Below, in pieces: positions 20,096 to 29,636 of a stretch of 34,848 bases of DNA; within the stretch, counting starts at the first letter, position 1, and each line of letters begins with the position of its first letter. The translations under genes were made by a program, and so were the position numbers. Under the pieces are notes generated by a model. It was not told the origin of the DNA and did no database searches. It saw only the letters and a list, made by a program, of their open reading frames with translations. This DNA comes from Sulfurimonas sp. SAG-AH-194-C20 (GTDB lineage: Bacteria; Campylobacterota; Campylobacteria; Campylobacterales; Sulfurimonadaceae), in contig NZ_JAEMVD010000012.1 of assembly GCF_029215975.1 (NCBI RefSeq), forward strand, positions 1 through 34,848, read 5' to 3'.

Positions 20096-20892
20096 CTCAC
20101 AATTCTCAGTGCCGTATAAGCTTCTTGAAGTAGTTGAAACTTTTGAGTGTAGTGTTCAACCATATGTGGTGCTTCATGAATTATTTTGTCAGGGTGGTAC
20201 ACTTTTGTAAGTTTTTTATATGACTTTTTAAGTGCATCTTGACTCGCCCCAACTGGACATTCAAGAACCGTATAAAAGAGTGTGTGTTCATCCTCTTCTT
20301 CTTTGCATAAATCCCCAAAACTAAAGTTTGCAAAATCACTATAAAGTTTAGACATAAAATGGTTGTCATATGTATACTGAATCTCATAGTGTAAGATATG
20401 GCGTTTGTTAAGGGCACGTTCTAATCTTGCCTTAGCTTTAAAGTCTGAAACATCTATCACAAGTGAGAGGTCAGTTCCACGTTCTACATACACTTCTAAC
20501 TGTGAACGCATATAGTTTAGTACCCAAGTATTTGGTGATTTTAATGAAATAAGTACAGTATCTTTATCGTAAGCATATAGGTTTACTTTTATAACTTCAG
20601 GTTCTTGTAGTTTTTCTAGTTCTATTTTTATGGGTTGTGTCCCATACTTTAACATACTTCTAAGAAAAAACTCATGATTAAAGTCATGTGTTTTAGCATG
20701 ATGCTCACTAAGTTGCTGAAGAAACTCTTCTCTTACCTCTGTTAGTGTTTCATTGCGAAAGACAAGTACTGCTTTTGGTAAAAAGAGCATACCACGTGAG
20801 TGATGATTTAAAAATTCTTTCATCCATGGAGTATTTAGAGTTGCAAAGTCTGTTGTGATAAGAATGAGATTATTACATAATACAATGTTCAT
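20092..20892 (-). CDS. Protein with C-terminal DnaJ (J) domain
   Basis: LFYTVLECPVGASQDALKKSYKKLTKVYHPDKI...YTQKFQLLQEAYTAL at the C-terminus with HPD motif. Confidence 0.82.
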   Translation of the reverse strand: MNIVLCNNLILITTDFATLNTPWMKEFLNHHSRGMLFLPKAVLVFRNETLTEVREEFLQQLSEHHAKTHDFNHEFFLRSMLKYGTQPIKIELEKLQEPEVIKVNLYAYDKDTVLISLKSPNTWVLNYMRSQLEVYVERGTDLSLVIDVSDFKAKARLERALNKRHILHYEIQYTYDNHFMSKLYSDFANFSFGDLCKEEEDEHTLFYTVLECPVGASQDALKKSYKKLTKVYHPDKIIHEAPHMVEHYTQKFQLLQEAYTALRIVS

Positions 20893-21020
20893 ATATCCTA
20901 CCTTCTTGCATGGTTTTTCATAAGTTAAGCAATATTAGTTCCACCTTGTATCTTTCTTTACTCTAGGTATGTTAGTTTCTACTTCTAATATACTTTCATT
21001 TTATTTATAGGTATTTTTTG

Positions 21021-21026
21021 TATAAT
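21021..21026 (+). promoter_or_regulatory. Candidate -10 element (TATAAT) upstream of purF
   Basis: TTTTTTGTATAATTC about 40 nt upstream of the purF start, with AAGGAT Shine-Dalgarno before TTG. Confidence 0.5.
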
Positions 21027-21065
21027 TCTACTAATAAATGACTATTAGATGAACAAGGATTTAAT

Positions 21066-22427
21066 TTGCGCGAAGATATAAACGAAAAGTGTGCTGTTGT
21101 TGGGATTTTTGGACATGAAGAGGCTTCTAAACTAGCTTACTTTTCACTACACTCTTTACAACACCGTGGACAAGAAGCTGCAGGTATCAGTTCATCTGAT
21201 GGAAAAAAACTCCATACTATTAAAGACCGCGGTCTTGTTATGAGAGTTTTTAATGAAGATAAACTAGAAACACTCAGTGGTTCATCTGCTGTAGGGCATA
21301 CACGCTACTCAACTGCTGGAGATGATTCTATCCTTGATGCACAACCTGTATTTGCTCGTTATGATCTTGGTGAGATGGCTATTGTTCATAATGGTAACCT
21401 GACAAATGCAGAAGAAGTGAGAAATCAACTCATCGAAAAAGGTGCAATTTTTCAAACATTTATGGATACTGAAAACCTTATCCACCTAATCGCTAAAAGT
21501 TCTAAAAATAAACTTGTAGATAGAATCGTAGATGCAGTTCAAAAAATTGAAGGGGCTTTTTCTTTAGTCTTTTTAAGTAGAACTAAAATGTTTGCAATGC
21601 GAGATCGTTTTGGTTTTCGTCCTCTTAGTTTAGGTCGCCTTCCAAATGGTGGTTATATCGTTGCAAGTGAGACTTGTGCATTTGACCTCGTTGGTGCTAC
21701 ATTTGTTCGTGATGTTGAACCGGGTGAACTACTTATCTTTGAAAAAGACAAGGCACCACAAAGTATCAAGGTTTTCGAGGCTACTCCTAAACACTGTATT
21801 TTTGAGTATGTTTATTTTGCTCGCCCTGACTCAACTGTTTTTGGTCAGTCTGTTTATCAAATGCGTAAAAATATGGGAAAAGAATTATCTAAGATAGAAC
21901 CTATTGAAGCTGACGTAGTCATACCTGTACCAGATGGTGGTGTGCCTTCTGCTATTGGCTATTCCCAAGCAAGTGGTATCCCTTACGAGATGGGAATTAT
22001 GAGAAACCATTATATCGGTCGTACTTTTATAGAACCAACACAAGAGATGCGTGACTTAAAAGTGAAGATGAAACTCTCTCCTATGATAGATGTCATCAAA
22101 GGAAAGCGTGTTATCGTAGTTGATGACTCTATCGTTCGGGGTACAACTTCTCGTCGTATCATCAGAATGTTAAAAGAAGCAGGTGCTAGTGAAGTTCATA
22201 TGCGTGTTTCATCTCCTCCAACCACTGATCCATGTTTTTACGGTGTAGATACTCCAAGTAAAGACAAACTAATCGCGGCAAACATGACAAACCAAGAAAT
22301 CTGTGACTACATAGAAGCTGATTCGTTAGCCTACCTTGATGAAGACTCACTTTTACGTAGCGTGAACTCTACTGTAAGTGAAGAAAAGTACTGTACGGCA
22401 TGTTTTACAGGGAAATACATAGTTTAA
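21066..22427 (+). CDS. purF: Amidophosphoribosyltransferase
   Basis: TTG start; CAVVGIFGHEEASKLAYFSLHSLQHRGQEAAGI, VGHTRYSTAGD, VIVVDDSIVRGTTSRRII. Confidence 0.96.
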   Translation: MREDINEKCAVVGIFGHEEASKLAYFSLHSLQHRGQEAAGISSSDGKKLHTIKDRGLVMRVFNEDKLETLSGSSAVGHTRYSTAGDDSILDAQPVFARYDLGEMAIVHNGNLTNAEEVRNQLIEKGAIFQTFMDTENLIHLIAKSSKNKLVDRIVDAVQKIEGAFSLVFLSRTKMFAMRDRFGFRPLSLGRLPNGGYIVASETCAFDLVGATFVRDVEPGELLIFEKDKAPQSIKVFEATPKHCIFEYVYFARPDSTVFGQSVYQMRKNMGKELSKIEPIEADVVIPVPDGGVPSAIGYSQASGIPYEMGIMRNHYIGRTFIEPTQEMRDLKVKMKLSPMIDVIKGKRVIVVDDSIVRGTTSRRIIRMLKEAGASEVHMRVSSPPTTDPCFYGVDTPSKDKLIAANMTNQEICDYIEADSLAYLDEDSLLRSVNSTVSEEKYCTACFTGKYIV

Positions 22428-23386
22428 TGGAACAAATATACACATACGGTGGCTATCTCAAGAAGAAGTTTAATGCTAAGGTTTATAAAGTTGGGATAAA
22501 TATCTCAGGATTTACTTGCCCTAACATAGATGGAACAGTTGCTAAAGGTGGCTGTACTTTTTGTGAAAATGACTCTTTTTCTGCCAGTACTGATGAAGTT
22601 CAAGAGCTTAAAAGTTTCCATTTAAACCTTGACTCACTTGAAAACCCATACCTAGATAAACAACTCTTGCAATTAGAACAACAATTTTCTGCCATATCTT
22701 CGCGCCAAGCAAGAGAGTACGGAGCAGAGAAGTTTTTAGTGTATTTTCAATCTTTTACAAATACATATGCACCATTTGAAACACTTAAAGCTCTTTATGA
22801 GAAAGCTCTTTCGTTTGACAATGTAGTAGGACTCAGCATTGGAACTCGCTCTGATAGTATCACTCAAGAGACACTTGATTATCTTGCTGAGTTGTCAAAA
22901 AAGAGTGAGATTTGGCTTGAGTTTGGAATACAGTCTGTTTACGATGAAACACTTATCAAAATAAATCGTGGTCATGATAGTGCGAATGTTAAAGAATGGA
23001 TTATCAAGTCTAAAAAGGCAGGTATAAATGTCTGTGGACACTTAATCTTTGGTTTAGCAGACGAAACACAAGAGATGATGCTAGAGACTTCACGGGCAGC
23101 TTACGAGTGGGGGATAGACTCTGTTAAGTATCATCCTCTTTATGTAGTAAAGAGAACCGCGCTAGCAAATGAATACAAGCGTGGAGAGTTTACCCCTATT
23201 AGTGAAGAAGAGTACCTTGATGTTTTAGTGAAGTCCATAGAGATGAAACCTGCGAATGTTCATGTTCAAAGAATCACGGCAGGTCTTGATGATGACTCAC
23301 TTCTAGCACCTGCGTGGTGTAGAAATAAAAATATTCAAGTGAAAAATATTAATAAAGCACTTAAAAAAGTTGGTTTAAAGTACTAA
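22427..23386 (+). CDS. TIGR01212-type radical SAM protein (YhcC-like)
   Basis: CPNIDGTVAKGGCTFCENDSF cluster motif, YFQSFTNTYAP, WLEFGIQSVYDETL; start taken at ATG overlapping the purF TAA (TAATG) rather than 22400. Confidence 0.9.
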   Translation: MEQIYTYGGYLKKKFNAKVYKVGINISGFTCPNIDGTVAKGGCTFCENDSFSASTDEVQELKSFHLNLDSLENPYLDKQLLQLEQQFSAISSRQAREYGAEKFLVYFQSFTNTYAPFETLKALYEKALSFDNVVGLSIGTRSDSITQETLDYLAELSKKSEIWLEFGIQSVYDETLIKINRGHDSANVKEWIIKSKKAGINVCGHLIFGLADETQEMMLETSRAAYEWGIDSVKYHPLYVVKRTALANEYKRGEFTPISEEEYLDVLVKSIEMKPANVHVQRITAGLDDDSLLAPAWCRNKNIQVKNINKALKKVGLKY

Positions 23387-23389
23387 AAT

Positions 23390-23935
23390 CTAGTGTCCCC
23401 AAACCTTAGCAAACTGTGCTGTACTTCTAAAATATGGTGGGTATCTAAAGTAGACTCTAAAAGATTGCGATGTTCCAGGTTTTAGGTTCGTAGCGACTAC
23501 AAACTCTTTCGTTACTGACTGAGGTTTACTAACCTTGTTAAATCCACTTGTAAAGAAATCAAAGAAACCACTGGCTTTATAAAAGTTACCACCTTTTACA
23601 TTTCCTGTAGCATGTCCTCGGTTGACAAGTTTCAACTCAAATGTAACCACCCCAATTTTGTGTTTTCCTTCGTTTCTTACTATTCCGGTATAGACAATCT
23701 GTTCAGTGCTAAGTAAGCGTTTGTTTTTTAGCTTATGAAGCTTTACGACCTTCGTATACTTATCAACCACTATCACAGAAAAACCTGCTAGAAAAAGGCA
23801 CATGACTGCAACCGATATAAACATACCTACTTTAACTTTTGCTTCATCTTGTTTCATAGCACCAATTGTACCCGCAATAAAGATGAGAAAAATCACCCCA
23901 AATGTTATAAAGTGCCAGTAATTTAAAGTTGTCAT
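23390..23935 (-). CDS. DUF2393-like membrane protein
   Basis: Two N-terminal TM segments then a beta-rich domain with 'LKPGTSQSFRVYFRYPPYF'; ATGA overlap with the upstream paralogue. Confidence 0.6.
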   Translation of the reverse strand: MTTLNYWHFITFGVIFLIFIAGTIGAMKQDEAKVKVGMFISVAVMCLFLAGFSVIVVDKYTKVVKLHKLKNKRLLSTEQIVYTGIVRNEGKHKIGVVTFELKLVNRGHATGNVKGGNFYKASGFFDFFTSGFNKVSKPQSVTKEFVVATNLKPGTSQSFRVYFRYPPYFRSTAQFAKVWGH

Positions 23936-24444
23936 TTACAATCTGCTCCCAGTGAAATATTATAATCTTTAGAATATCTAAACGGCTCAACAATAATCTT
24001 AAATTCTCGAGTTTCTGATTTTCTTATATCCATCTCTATAATCGACATTTTTTTAAATGGTTTTAATTTTTTTAGATAGTTTTTGAGCTCATTTGAACTT
24101 ATAGCATAAGCACTCGCTGTTATTTTACACTCTTTAAAATTCTTATTTGATTCATTTGTGAGTACACCTTTGACTACCACTGCTTCCATAAACTGAAGTC
24201 GCTTTTGGCTCAAAAGTTTGCAGGAGTTTTTAAAAAGTGTTTCATGTAGTTTTACGTAGCCCAAAGTTGGACCAAGAAGAAGAGTTGAAAAAGCGAGTAG
24301 TATAAAAAGTACTGCTAAAATAAGCTTTTTTCTAAGCACGATTCCAAGTATAATAAAGAGAAGAAAAAGAACAAAAGCACTTCCAAATAGTAGATAATCC
24401 CATTTAATAAGTCCATCTATAAAAAGAGTGATTTTAGAGTTCAT
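23932..24444 (-). CDS. DUF2393-like membrane protein (tandem paralogue)
   Basis: Same architecture: TM segments then VKGVLTNESNKNFKECKITASAY and ETREFKIIVEPF. Confidence 0.6.
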   Translation of the reverse strand: MNSKITLFIDGLIKWDYLLFGSAFVLFLLFIILGIVLRKKLILAVLFILLAFSTLLLGPTLGYVKLHETLFKNSCKLLSQKRLQFMEAVVVKGVLTNESNKNFKECKITASAYAISSNELKNYLKKLKPFKKMSIIEMDIRKSETREFKIIVEPFRYSKDYNISLGADCK

Positions 24445-25124
24445 TAGTCCTCTCTTGCGTTTTTCTCAGCGATTCCACTCATGTCAAATCTACGAGCAAG
24501 TTCTTGTTTAATTCTATCCGGAGAGATATTTTTAACAGCTAATGCAACAAGCATATGGTAAGTTAAATCAGATGCTTCATAAATCATTTCAGCTTCATCA
24601 TTATCTTTGTATGCAAAACAAAATTCACCGGCTTCTTCTACAACTTTTTTCAAAATTGTATTGTCACCTTTACTCATAAGTTTTGCTGTCCAAGAACTTT
24701 TAGGGTCAGCCAACTTTCGCTCTTGTATAGTATGATAAAGAGTATCTATAACACCATAAGCAGCAGTAGTATCTACTTCAACTTTAGAGTTTGCTTCACC
24801 TGATTCAAGCTCTGTGAAAAAGCAAGATTTACGACCTGTGTGACATGCGACACCTTCTTGTGTTACTTTTATAAGAAGAGTATCATTATCACAATCTATA
24901 CTAAATGAGTGAATCGCTTGTGTGTGTCCACTACTTTCACCCTTTTTCCAGATGCGTTGTTTTGAGCGAGAAAAGTAGTGTGCAATTTTTGTGCTTAGTG
25001 AGAGTTCTAATGCTTCTTTATTCATATAAGCCATCATCAAAATCTCATTTGTGCTTACTTCTTGAACTATCACAGGAAGAAGTTCAGACTTCTCCCAATC
25101 CACTCTATCTACTGCGTTTATCAT
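24444..25124 (-). CDS. hisIE: Bifunctional phosphoribosyl-AMP cyclohydrolase / phosphoribosyl-ATP pyrophosphatase
   Basis: EILMMAYMNKEALELSLSTKIAHYFSRSKQRIWKKGESSGHTQ, GVACHTGRKSCFF; C-terminal HisE KKVVEEAGEFCFAYKD. Confidence 0.95.
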   Translation of the reverse strand: MINAVDRVDWEKSELLPVIVQEVSTNEILMMAYMNKEALELSLSTKIAHYFSRSKQRIWKKGESSGHTQAIHSFSIDCDNDTLLIKVTQEGVACHTGRKSCFFTELESGEANSKVEVDTTAAYGVIDTLYHTIQERKLADPKSSWTAKLMSKGDNTILKKVVEEAGEFCFAYKDNDEAEMIYEASDLTYHMLVALAVKNISPDRIKQELARRFDMSGIAEKNARED

Positions 25125-26209
25125 TACTTAGCCGTAGTTCTTTGTCTAGCATTTTTTGTATCTACCCAGATGTTTGGTGTAGATCCACCAGGAGTTAAGA
25201 AGATTTTGGCATCACGGTTTACACGAAGTGCTTCATTAAACTTCCCTTGAACTTTAATCTGTTCTAGTTGTAAGAGTCTAGGAGTTAAAGACTTACTTAT
25301 AAGAATATTTGCTTTTGCTTTTGCATCAGCATTAATCGTAATTGCATCCGCTTTACCTTGAGCTTCAATACGAGCTTGCTGTGCAACACCACGTGCTTCT
25401 GCAGCACGTTTAAGTGCTTCTTGTTTTACACGTTGAACATCTTGTTCTGCTTTTTGAACCGCTTGTTTAGCAATCTGTACTGCTTCGATTTGTTCTTTTA
25501 CTTTTGTAGGTAAAACGATATCACGAAGTTGTACCGACTGAAGTACTGCTGGAGTGTTTTTAAGATTTGCAACACTATCACGGATACCCGCTTCTATCTC
25601 TGAACCTAAGTCATTTCTCATTTGAGTAAGCGCTTCTGCATCATACTTTCCAATAACATTACGAACTACATCACGAACAACAGGATTGATGATTTTATCT
25701 TCCCAAGAAAATCCCCAGTTAGAGATAGTCTGTGCAGCAAACTCTGAGTTAAGTCTATACTGAACAGTGAGTTCAATAGAAACAGGAAGTGAACGCTTAT
25801 CAAGCACAGTAATGGCTTGTTTAGCAACGATGCCTGATGTGTTGGAGTTATTCTCAATACGGTTAGCATAGTTAATAATACGGACCTTAGTATCTACAAC
25901 ATAAACCTTTTGGATAATAGGAACGATAAAGTGAAGTCCAGGAAGAAGTGCTTGGTCTTGATACTTACCGTTTGTACTTAAAATACCGCGCTGTCCCTCT
26001 TCGATGATAGTAAAAGGTTTTGCTAAAACTAACATAACAACAACTGCTATAAGAAAGTAAACTAACCCTGATTTTCCACCAAAGTCTGGCATTTTTGGCA
26101 TTTGTGGAACTGTTGGACCATTCCCTCCGCCTGAACCACCTGAAGACTTCTTTTGTCCTCCACCTTCACTCTTTTTTTTGTTAAAATAATCATTCATATC
26201 TGATGCCAT
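25124..26209 (-). CDS. SPFH-domain / prohibitin-like membrane protein
   Basis: Single TM after Gly/Ser-rich N-terminus, EEGQRGILSTNGKYQDQALLPGLHFIVPIIQKVYVVDTKV, coiled coil KQAVQKAEQDVQRVKQEALKRAAEARGVAQQARIEAQGKADAI. Confidence 0.87.
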   Translation of the reverse strand: MASDMNDYFNKKKSEGGGQKKSSGGSGGGNGPTVPQMPKMPDFGGKSGLVYFLIAVVVMLVLAKPFTIIEEGQRGILSTNGKYQDQALLPGLHFIVPIIQKVYVVDTKVRIINYANRIENNSNTSGIVAKQAITVLDKRSLPVSIELTVQYRLNSEFAAQTISNWGFSWEDKIINPVVRDVVRNVIGKYDAEALTQMRNDLGSEIEAGIRDSVANLKNTPAVLQSVQLRDIVLPTKVKEQIEAVQIAKQAVQKAEQDVQRVKQEALKRAAEARGVAQQARIEAQGKADAITINADAKAKANILISKSLTPRLLQLEQIKVQGKFNEALRVNRDAKIFLTPGGSTPNIWVDTKNARQRTTAK

Positions 26210-26238
26210 TGTAAATTTCCTTAGTTTTATTTAATTTT

Positions 26239-27159
26239 TTAGTCTATATATGTTAGGTAATGTTCGTATTTTTTATTACGTCCAAACACTATATCAAAGT
26301 AAGTTGACTGAATTTTTTCCGTCATCTCACCACGGCTTCCACAACCGATAGTTCTAGCATCAACATTCGCAACTGGCGTTATCTCAGCAGCAGTTCCTGT
26401 TAAAAATGCTTCATCAGCTACATAAACCTCTTCTCGAGTGATACGACGACGAACTACTTTTATTCCAAAGTCTTCTGCCATCTCGATAACCATTTTTTGA
26501 GTAATAGAAGCTAGTGAATTATCATTTGGAGGAGTAATTAACTCTCCATTTTTCACCATGAAAAAACAAGCTCCAGATGCTTCAGCTACATAACCTTGGT
26601 CATCTAAAAGAAGTGCTTCATCATATCCACAGTCAATAGCTTCATACTTTGCCATTTGTGAGTTAAGATAATTAGCAGTTGCTTTTGCTTTTCCCATGTT
26701 TGAAGTGTTTGCAGGTCTTGTCATGGAAGCGATTTTAAGTCTAATCCCATTTTTAAGACCATCTTCTCCAAGATAAGCACCCCATTCCCAAGCAGAAAGT
26801 ACAGTCTCAACTGGAGCATCTTTATGGTAAACACCCATAACACCATAACCTAAAAATGCGAAAGGGCGAATGTAGACATTATCTCCTACAAACTCATTCT
26901 TCTTAACAAGTTCAATCTGTGCAGCGTTTAGCTCTTCAACTGAGTAAGGGATGTCAATAAGTGTCATTTTTGCAGACTCTTTAAGTCTTGAAGTATGCTC
27001 ATTAAGGCGAAAAATCGCGTAACCCTTTGCAGTTTTATATGCTTTTGTTCCTTCTATTACACCATTTCCATAGTGTAATGTGTGTGAAAGTACATGTACT
27101 TTGGCATCTTCCCAAGCAACATACTTTCCATTCATCCAAATATATTTGGCAGCGTCCAT
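26239..27159 (-). CDS. ilvE: Branched-chain amino acid aminotransferase
   Basis: YIWMNGKYVAWEDAKVHVLSHTLHYGNGVIEGTKAY, GYDEALLLDDQGYVAEASGACFF, FLTGTAAEITPV. Confidence 0.95.
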   Translation of the reverse strand: MDAAKYIWMNGKYVAWEDAKVHVLSHTLHYGNGVIEGTKAYKTAKGYAIFRLNEHTSRLKESAKMTLIDIPYSVEELNAAQIELVKKNEFVGDNVYIRPFAFLGYGVMGVYHKDAPVETVLSAWEWGAYLGEDGLKNGIRLKIASMTRPANTSNMGKAKATANYLNSQMAKYEAIDCGYDEALLLDDQGYVAEASGACFFMVKNGELITPPNDNSLASITQKMVIEMAEDFGIKVVRRRITREEVYVADEAFLTGTAAEITPVANVDARTIGCGSRGEMTEKIQSTYFDIVFGRNKKYEHYLTYID

Positions 27160-27236
27160 AAATTCTCCATACTTTTATAATTATGCTTATTCTATCTAAA
27201 ATGCTATTCATATAGTATTAACTCTAAGAATATTTG

Positions 27237-27259
27237 TATATAATTGCAGTAATTATATA
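27237..27259. repeat. Inverted repeat TATATAATT-GCAGT-AATTATATA in the first desaturase promoter
   Basis: Perfect 9-bp arms; overlaps candidate -10 TATAAT (27239-27244). Confidence 0.6.
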
Positions 27260-27277
27260 CTATTAGGGAAAAATAAA

Positions 27278-28441
27278 TTGGCACAATATACAGACTATAG
27301 AGACGTAAATCAAGAGCAACTTCAAGTTGACATAGATGAGATAAAAAAAACAATCAAGGTGGGTGAAAAAGACTTTAAACACCTACTAAAACTAGAAATG
27401 TGGGGACGATTCTCAACGCTCCTTGGTGCATTTGCAATCACATCTGTTATCATTCTTGATGCTCTTACTTTAGATATATCTCAACTTTCATTTTGGTTTT
27501 TTGGACTAGCAGGTGTTGTTCTTATGGGTATAGGAAATGTCTCACGTTGGGCAAATGTAACCCACCCTATTTTGCACGGTGCATATGACAAAGTCCCAAA
27601 TATCCCTTTTCGTTACACAAAAAAAGGTTTTGCAGTAGGGAATAGAAGATGGTTAGACTGGTTTGACTGGATAAAACCTGAGGCATGGGCATATGAGCAT
27701 AACATCATGCACCATTATCATCTCGGTGAACTTGACGACCCTGATAATGTCGAAAAAGATGTGCAGTGGATTCATGATATGAAAGTACCAATTTTTGTAA
27801 AGTATCTTGTAGTTTTATTTTTTGCTTCTATCTGGAAAATCGCTTATTATGGACCAAATACACTGAGAATTTTAGAAAATAAAGAAAGAATTGCTAAAGG
27901 CTTAGAACCTACAACTGATTATGAAATCTCTCCTTTTACAAAAAATGGTAAATCCTTATGGTTAGAGTATATTCTCCCTTATGGACTCTTCCGTTTTGCT
28001 TTTATTCCACTACTATTTTTACCACTAGGGGCAGCAGCCGCTAGTAGTGCTTTAGTTTTTATGTTACTTGTTGAACTCTATGCAAATCTTCACTCATTTC
28101 TCGTAATCGTTCCAAACCACTCAGCAGAAGACATTTATCAGTTCTCTACTCCACATAAAACGCAGGGTGAGTTCTACCTTAGACAGATTATGGGAAGTGT
28201 AAACTACAACACTGGAAATGATGTAATAGACTACTTACATGGATTTTTAAACTATCAAATCGAGCATCATCTTTTCCCAAATATGCCACTCTCTTTTTAC
28301 CAAGAGATGCAACCCATAGTAAAAGAGATATGTAAAAAGCATAACTTAGAGTATCGTCAAGAGTCAGTATTTAAAAGAATGGCAATGACATTAGAGTTAA
28401 TGGTAGGAAAGACGAAAGTATTACGAATAGATGGTATATAA
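27278..28441 (+). CDS. Fatty acid desaturase (QIEHH type)
   Basis: TTG start with AGGGA upstream; His boxes HNIMHHYH and NYQIEHHLFPNMP; multiple TM segments. Confidence 0.88.
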   Translation: MAQYTDYRDVNQEQLQVDIDEIKKTIKVGEKDFKHLLKLEMWGRFSTLLGAFAITSVIILDALTLDISQLSFWFFGLAGVVLMGIGNVSRWANVTHPILHGAYDKVPNIPFRYTKKGFAVGNRRWLDWFDWIKPEAWAYEHNIMHHYHLGELDDPDNVEKDVQWIHDMKVPIFVKYLVVLFFASIWKIAYYGPNTLRILENKERIAKGLEPTTDYEISPFTKNGKSLWLEYILPYGLFRFAFIPLLFLPLGAAAASSALVFMLLVELYANLHSFLVIVPNHSAEDIYQFSTPHKTQGEFYLRQIMGSVNYNTGNDVIDYLHGFLNYQIEHHLFPNMPLSFYQEMQPIVKEICKKHNLEYRQESVFKRMAMTLELMVGKTKVLRIDGI

Positions 28442-28446
28442 AAAGT

Positions 28447-28464
28447 CTAGAACAGTTGTTCTAG
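28447..28464. terminator. Hairpin between convergent desaturases (probable bidirectional terminator)
   Basis: CTAGAACA-GT-TGTTCTAG; minus strand continues ACTTTTTATA, plus strand TACTCTTTTA; minus-strand gene stop codon lies within the stem. Confidence 0.75.
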
Positions 28465-29447
28465 TACTCTTTTAATGCATCATTTATCTGAATATAAGCC
28501 TCAACAGGTGTTGTTTCAAAATAAGCGATATTATGTGTATTAGCGAATGTCTTTGTCATCTCTTGCACCTTTAAGAGATTAAAACGCGGGGCTTTTGGGA
28601 AGAGATGATGTTCTATCTGTGTGTTAAGTCCACCATAAAACCAATGCACTAAAAAACCACCTTTAAGTGAACGAGAAGTTCGCATCTGTAACTCCATCCA
28701 TGAAAACTTTTTCCCTTCTTCATAGTCAAACACTTCACAGCCTAAATGATTTGTTATAAAACCAAACGCAAGCCATGGAGAGAGGACAAGGTTAAGTGTA
28801 GCTAACACTATCAAAGCATCAGTCAGTGGAAGAAAGTAAAAAACAGTTCCCCATATAAGTGGCCAATGAAGAAGCATCAAAGCAAATTCACCCCATAGTT
28901 TTCTTTTTATAACAAAACTATATGACTGTGCTATAAACGCAGGATACATAAAGAACATAGCACCCCAAAAAATGATGTGTTTGTACTTCTTTATAAAAGG
29001 GCTATTACCCTTGTTGTTTGGAGTAAATGCACCATCAAGTGCCCAGATGTCTTCATCCTTTTCTAAAACATTACACCAAGTATGATGATTTACATTATGC
29101 TTGAAGTCCCACCATGAAGAGCTGTTTGAGAGGATAAGTGCTGAGAATGGGTATGAAAGCTTAAAAGAGAGTGACTTACTTTTAAAGTATTGTAAATGTA
29201 ACATGTCATGAGATACAAATACAGCACGAGTAAAGATAACTACCATAAATAACCCCAGTCCAAACGCAGCTAAGTGAGGACTAGAACCCACCATATCCCA
29301 ATTTGATACAATACTAAAAACTACTGCTAAACTAATAAAAATTGCAAACATCTCTATAGTTCCTCGTACCGGTGCTCTATCTAAAAGTCCACTTGCACGA
29401 ACCTCCGCTTTTAACTCATTGAAATTATCTGGATAAACTGACGACAT
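28461..29447 (-). CDS. Fatty acid desaturase (QIEHH type)
   Basis: His boxes HDMLHLQ, HNVNHHTW and NTQIEHHLFPKAPRFNL. Confidence 0.88.
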   Translation of the reverse strand: MSSVYPDNFNELKAEVRASGLLDRAPVRGTIEMFAIFISLAVVFSIVSNWDMVGSSPHLAAFGLGLFMVVIFTRAVFVSHDMLHLQYFKSKSLSFKLSYPFSALILSNSSSWWDFKHNVNHHTWCNVLEKDEDIWALDGAFTPNNKGNSPFIKKYKHIIFWGAMFFMYPAFIAQSYSFVIKRKLWGEFALMLLHWPLIWGTVFYFLPLTDALIVLATLNLVLSPWLAFGFITNHLGCEVFDYEEGKKFSWMELQMRTSRSLKGGFLVHWFYGGLNTQIEHHLFPKAPRFNLLKVQEMTKTFANTHNIAYFETTPVEAYIQINDALKEY

Positions 29448-29555
29448 CCACTCACCTTATGTAAAAATTTATAATTATTATAACAATTATATCAAGATTA
29501 ATCTGAATGTATAGAATTTTTTAAACTGAAGTTGTAGGAGTTAGTATTTTATAAA

Positions 29556-29590
29556 ATAAGAGAAGGCTTGGTTCAAGAGCCTGCTCTTAT
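29556..29590 (-). terminator. Stem-loop downstream of the porin gene
   Basis: ATAAGAG...CTCTTAT outer stem with inner AGGC.TTG/CAA.GCCT; minus strand continues TTTTATAAAA. Confidence 0.6.
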
Positions 29591-29636
29591 AAGGAGAAAT
29601 GAAATTTGTTTGTCTATAGTTATTTACCCTGTGATT

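Noticed and set aside
21646-21897. 83-aa plus-strand ORF inside purF
   Set aside because: Out-of-frame within a highly conserved gene
24905-25250. Plus-strand ORFs over hisIE/SPFH
   Set aside because: Antisense to clearly identified genes
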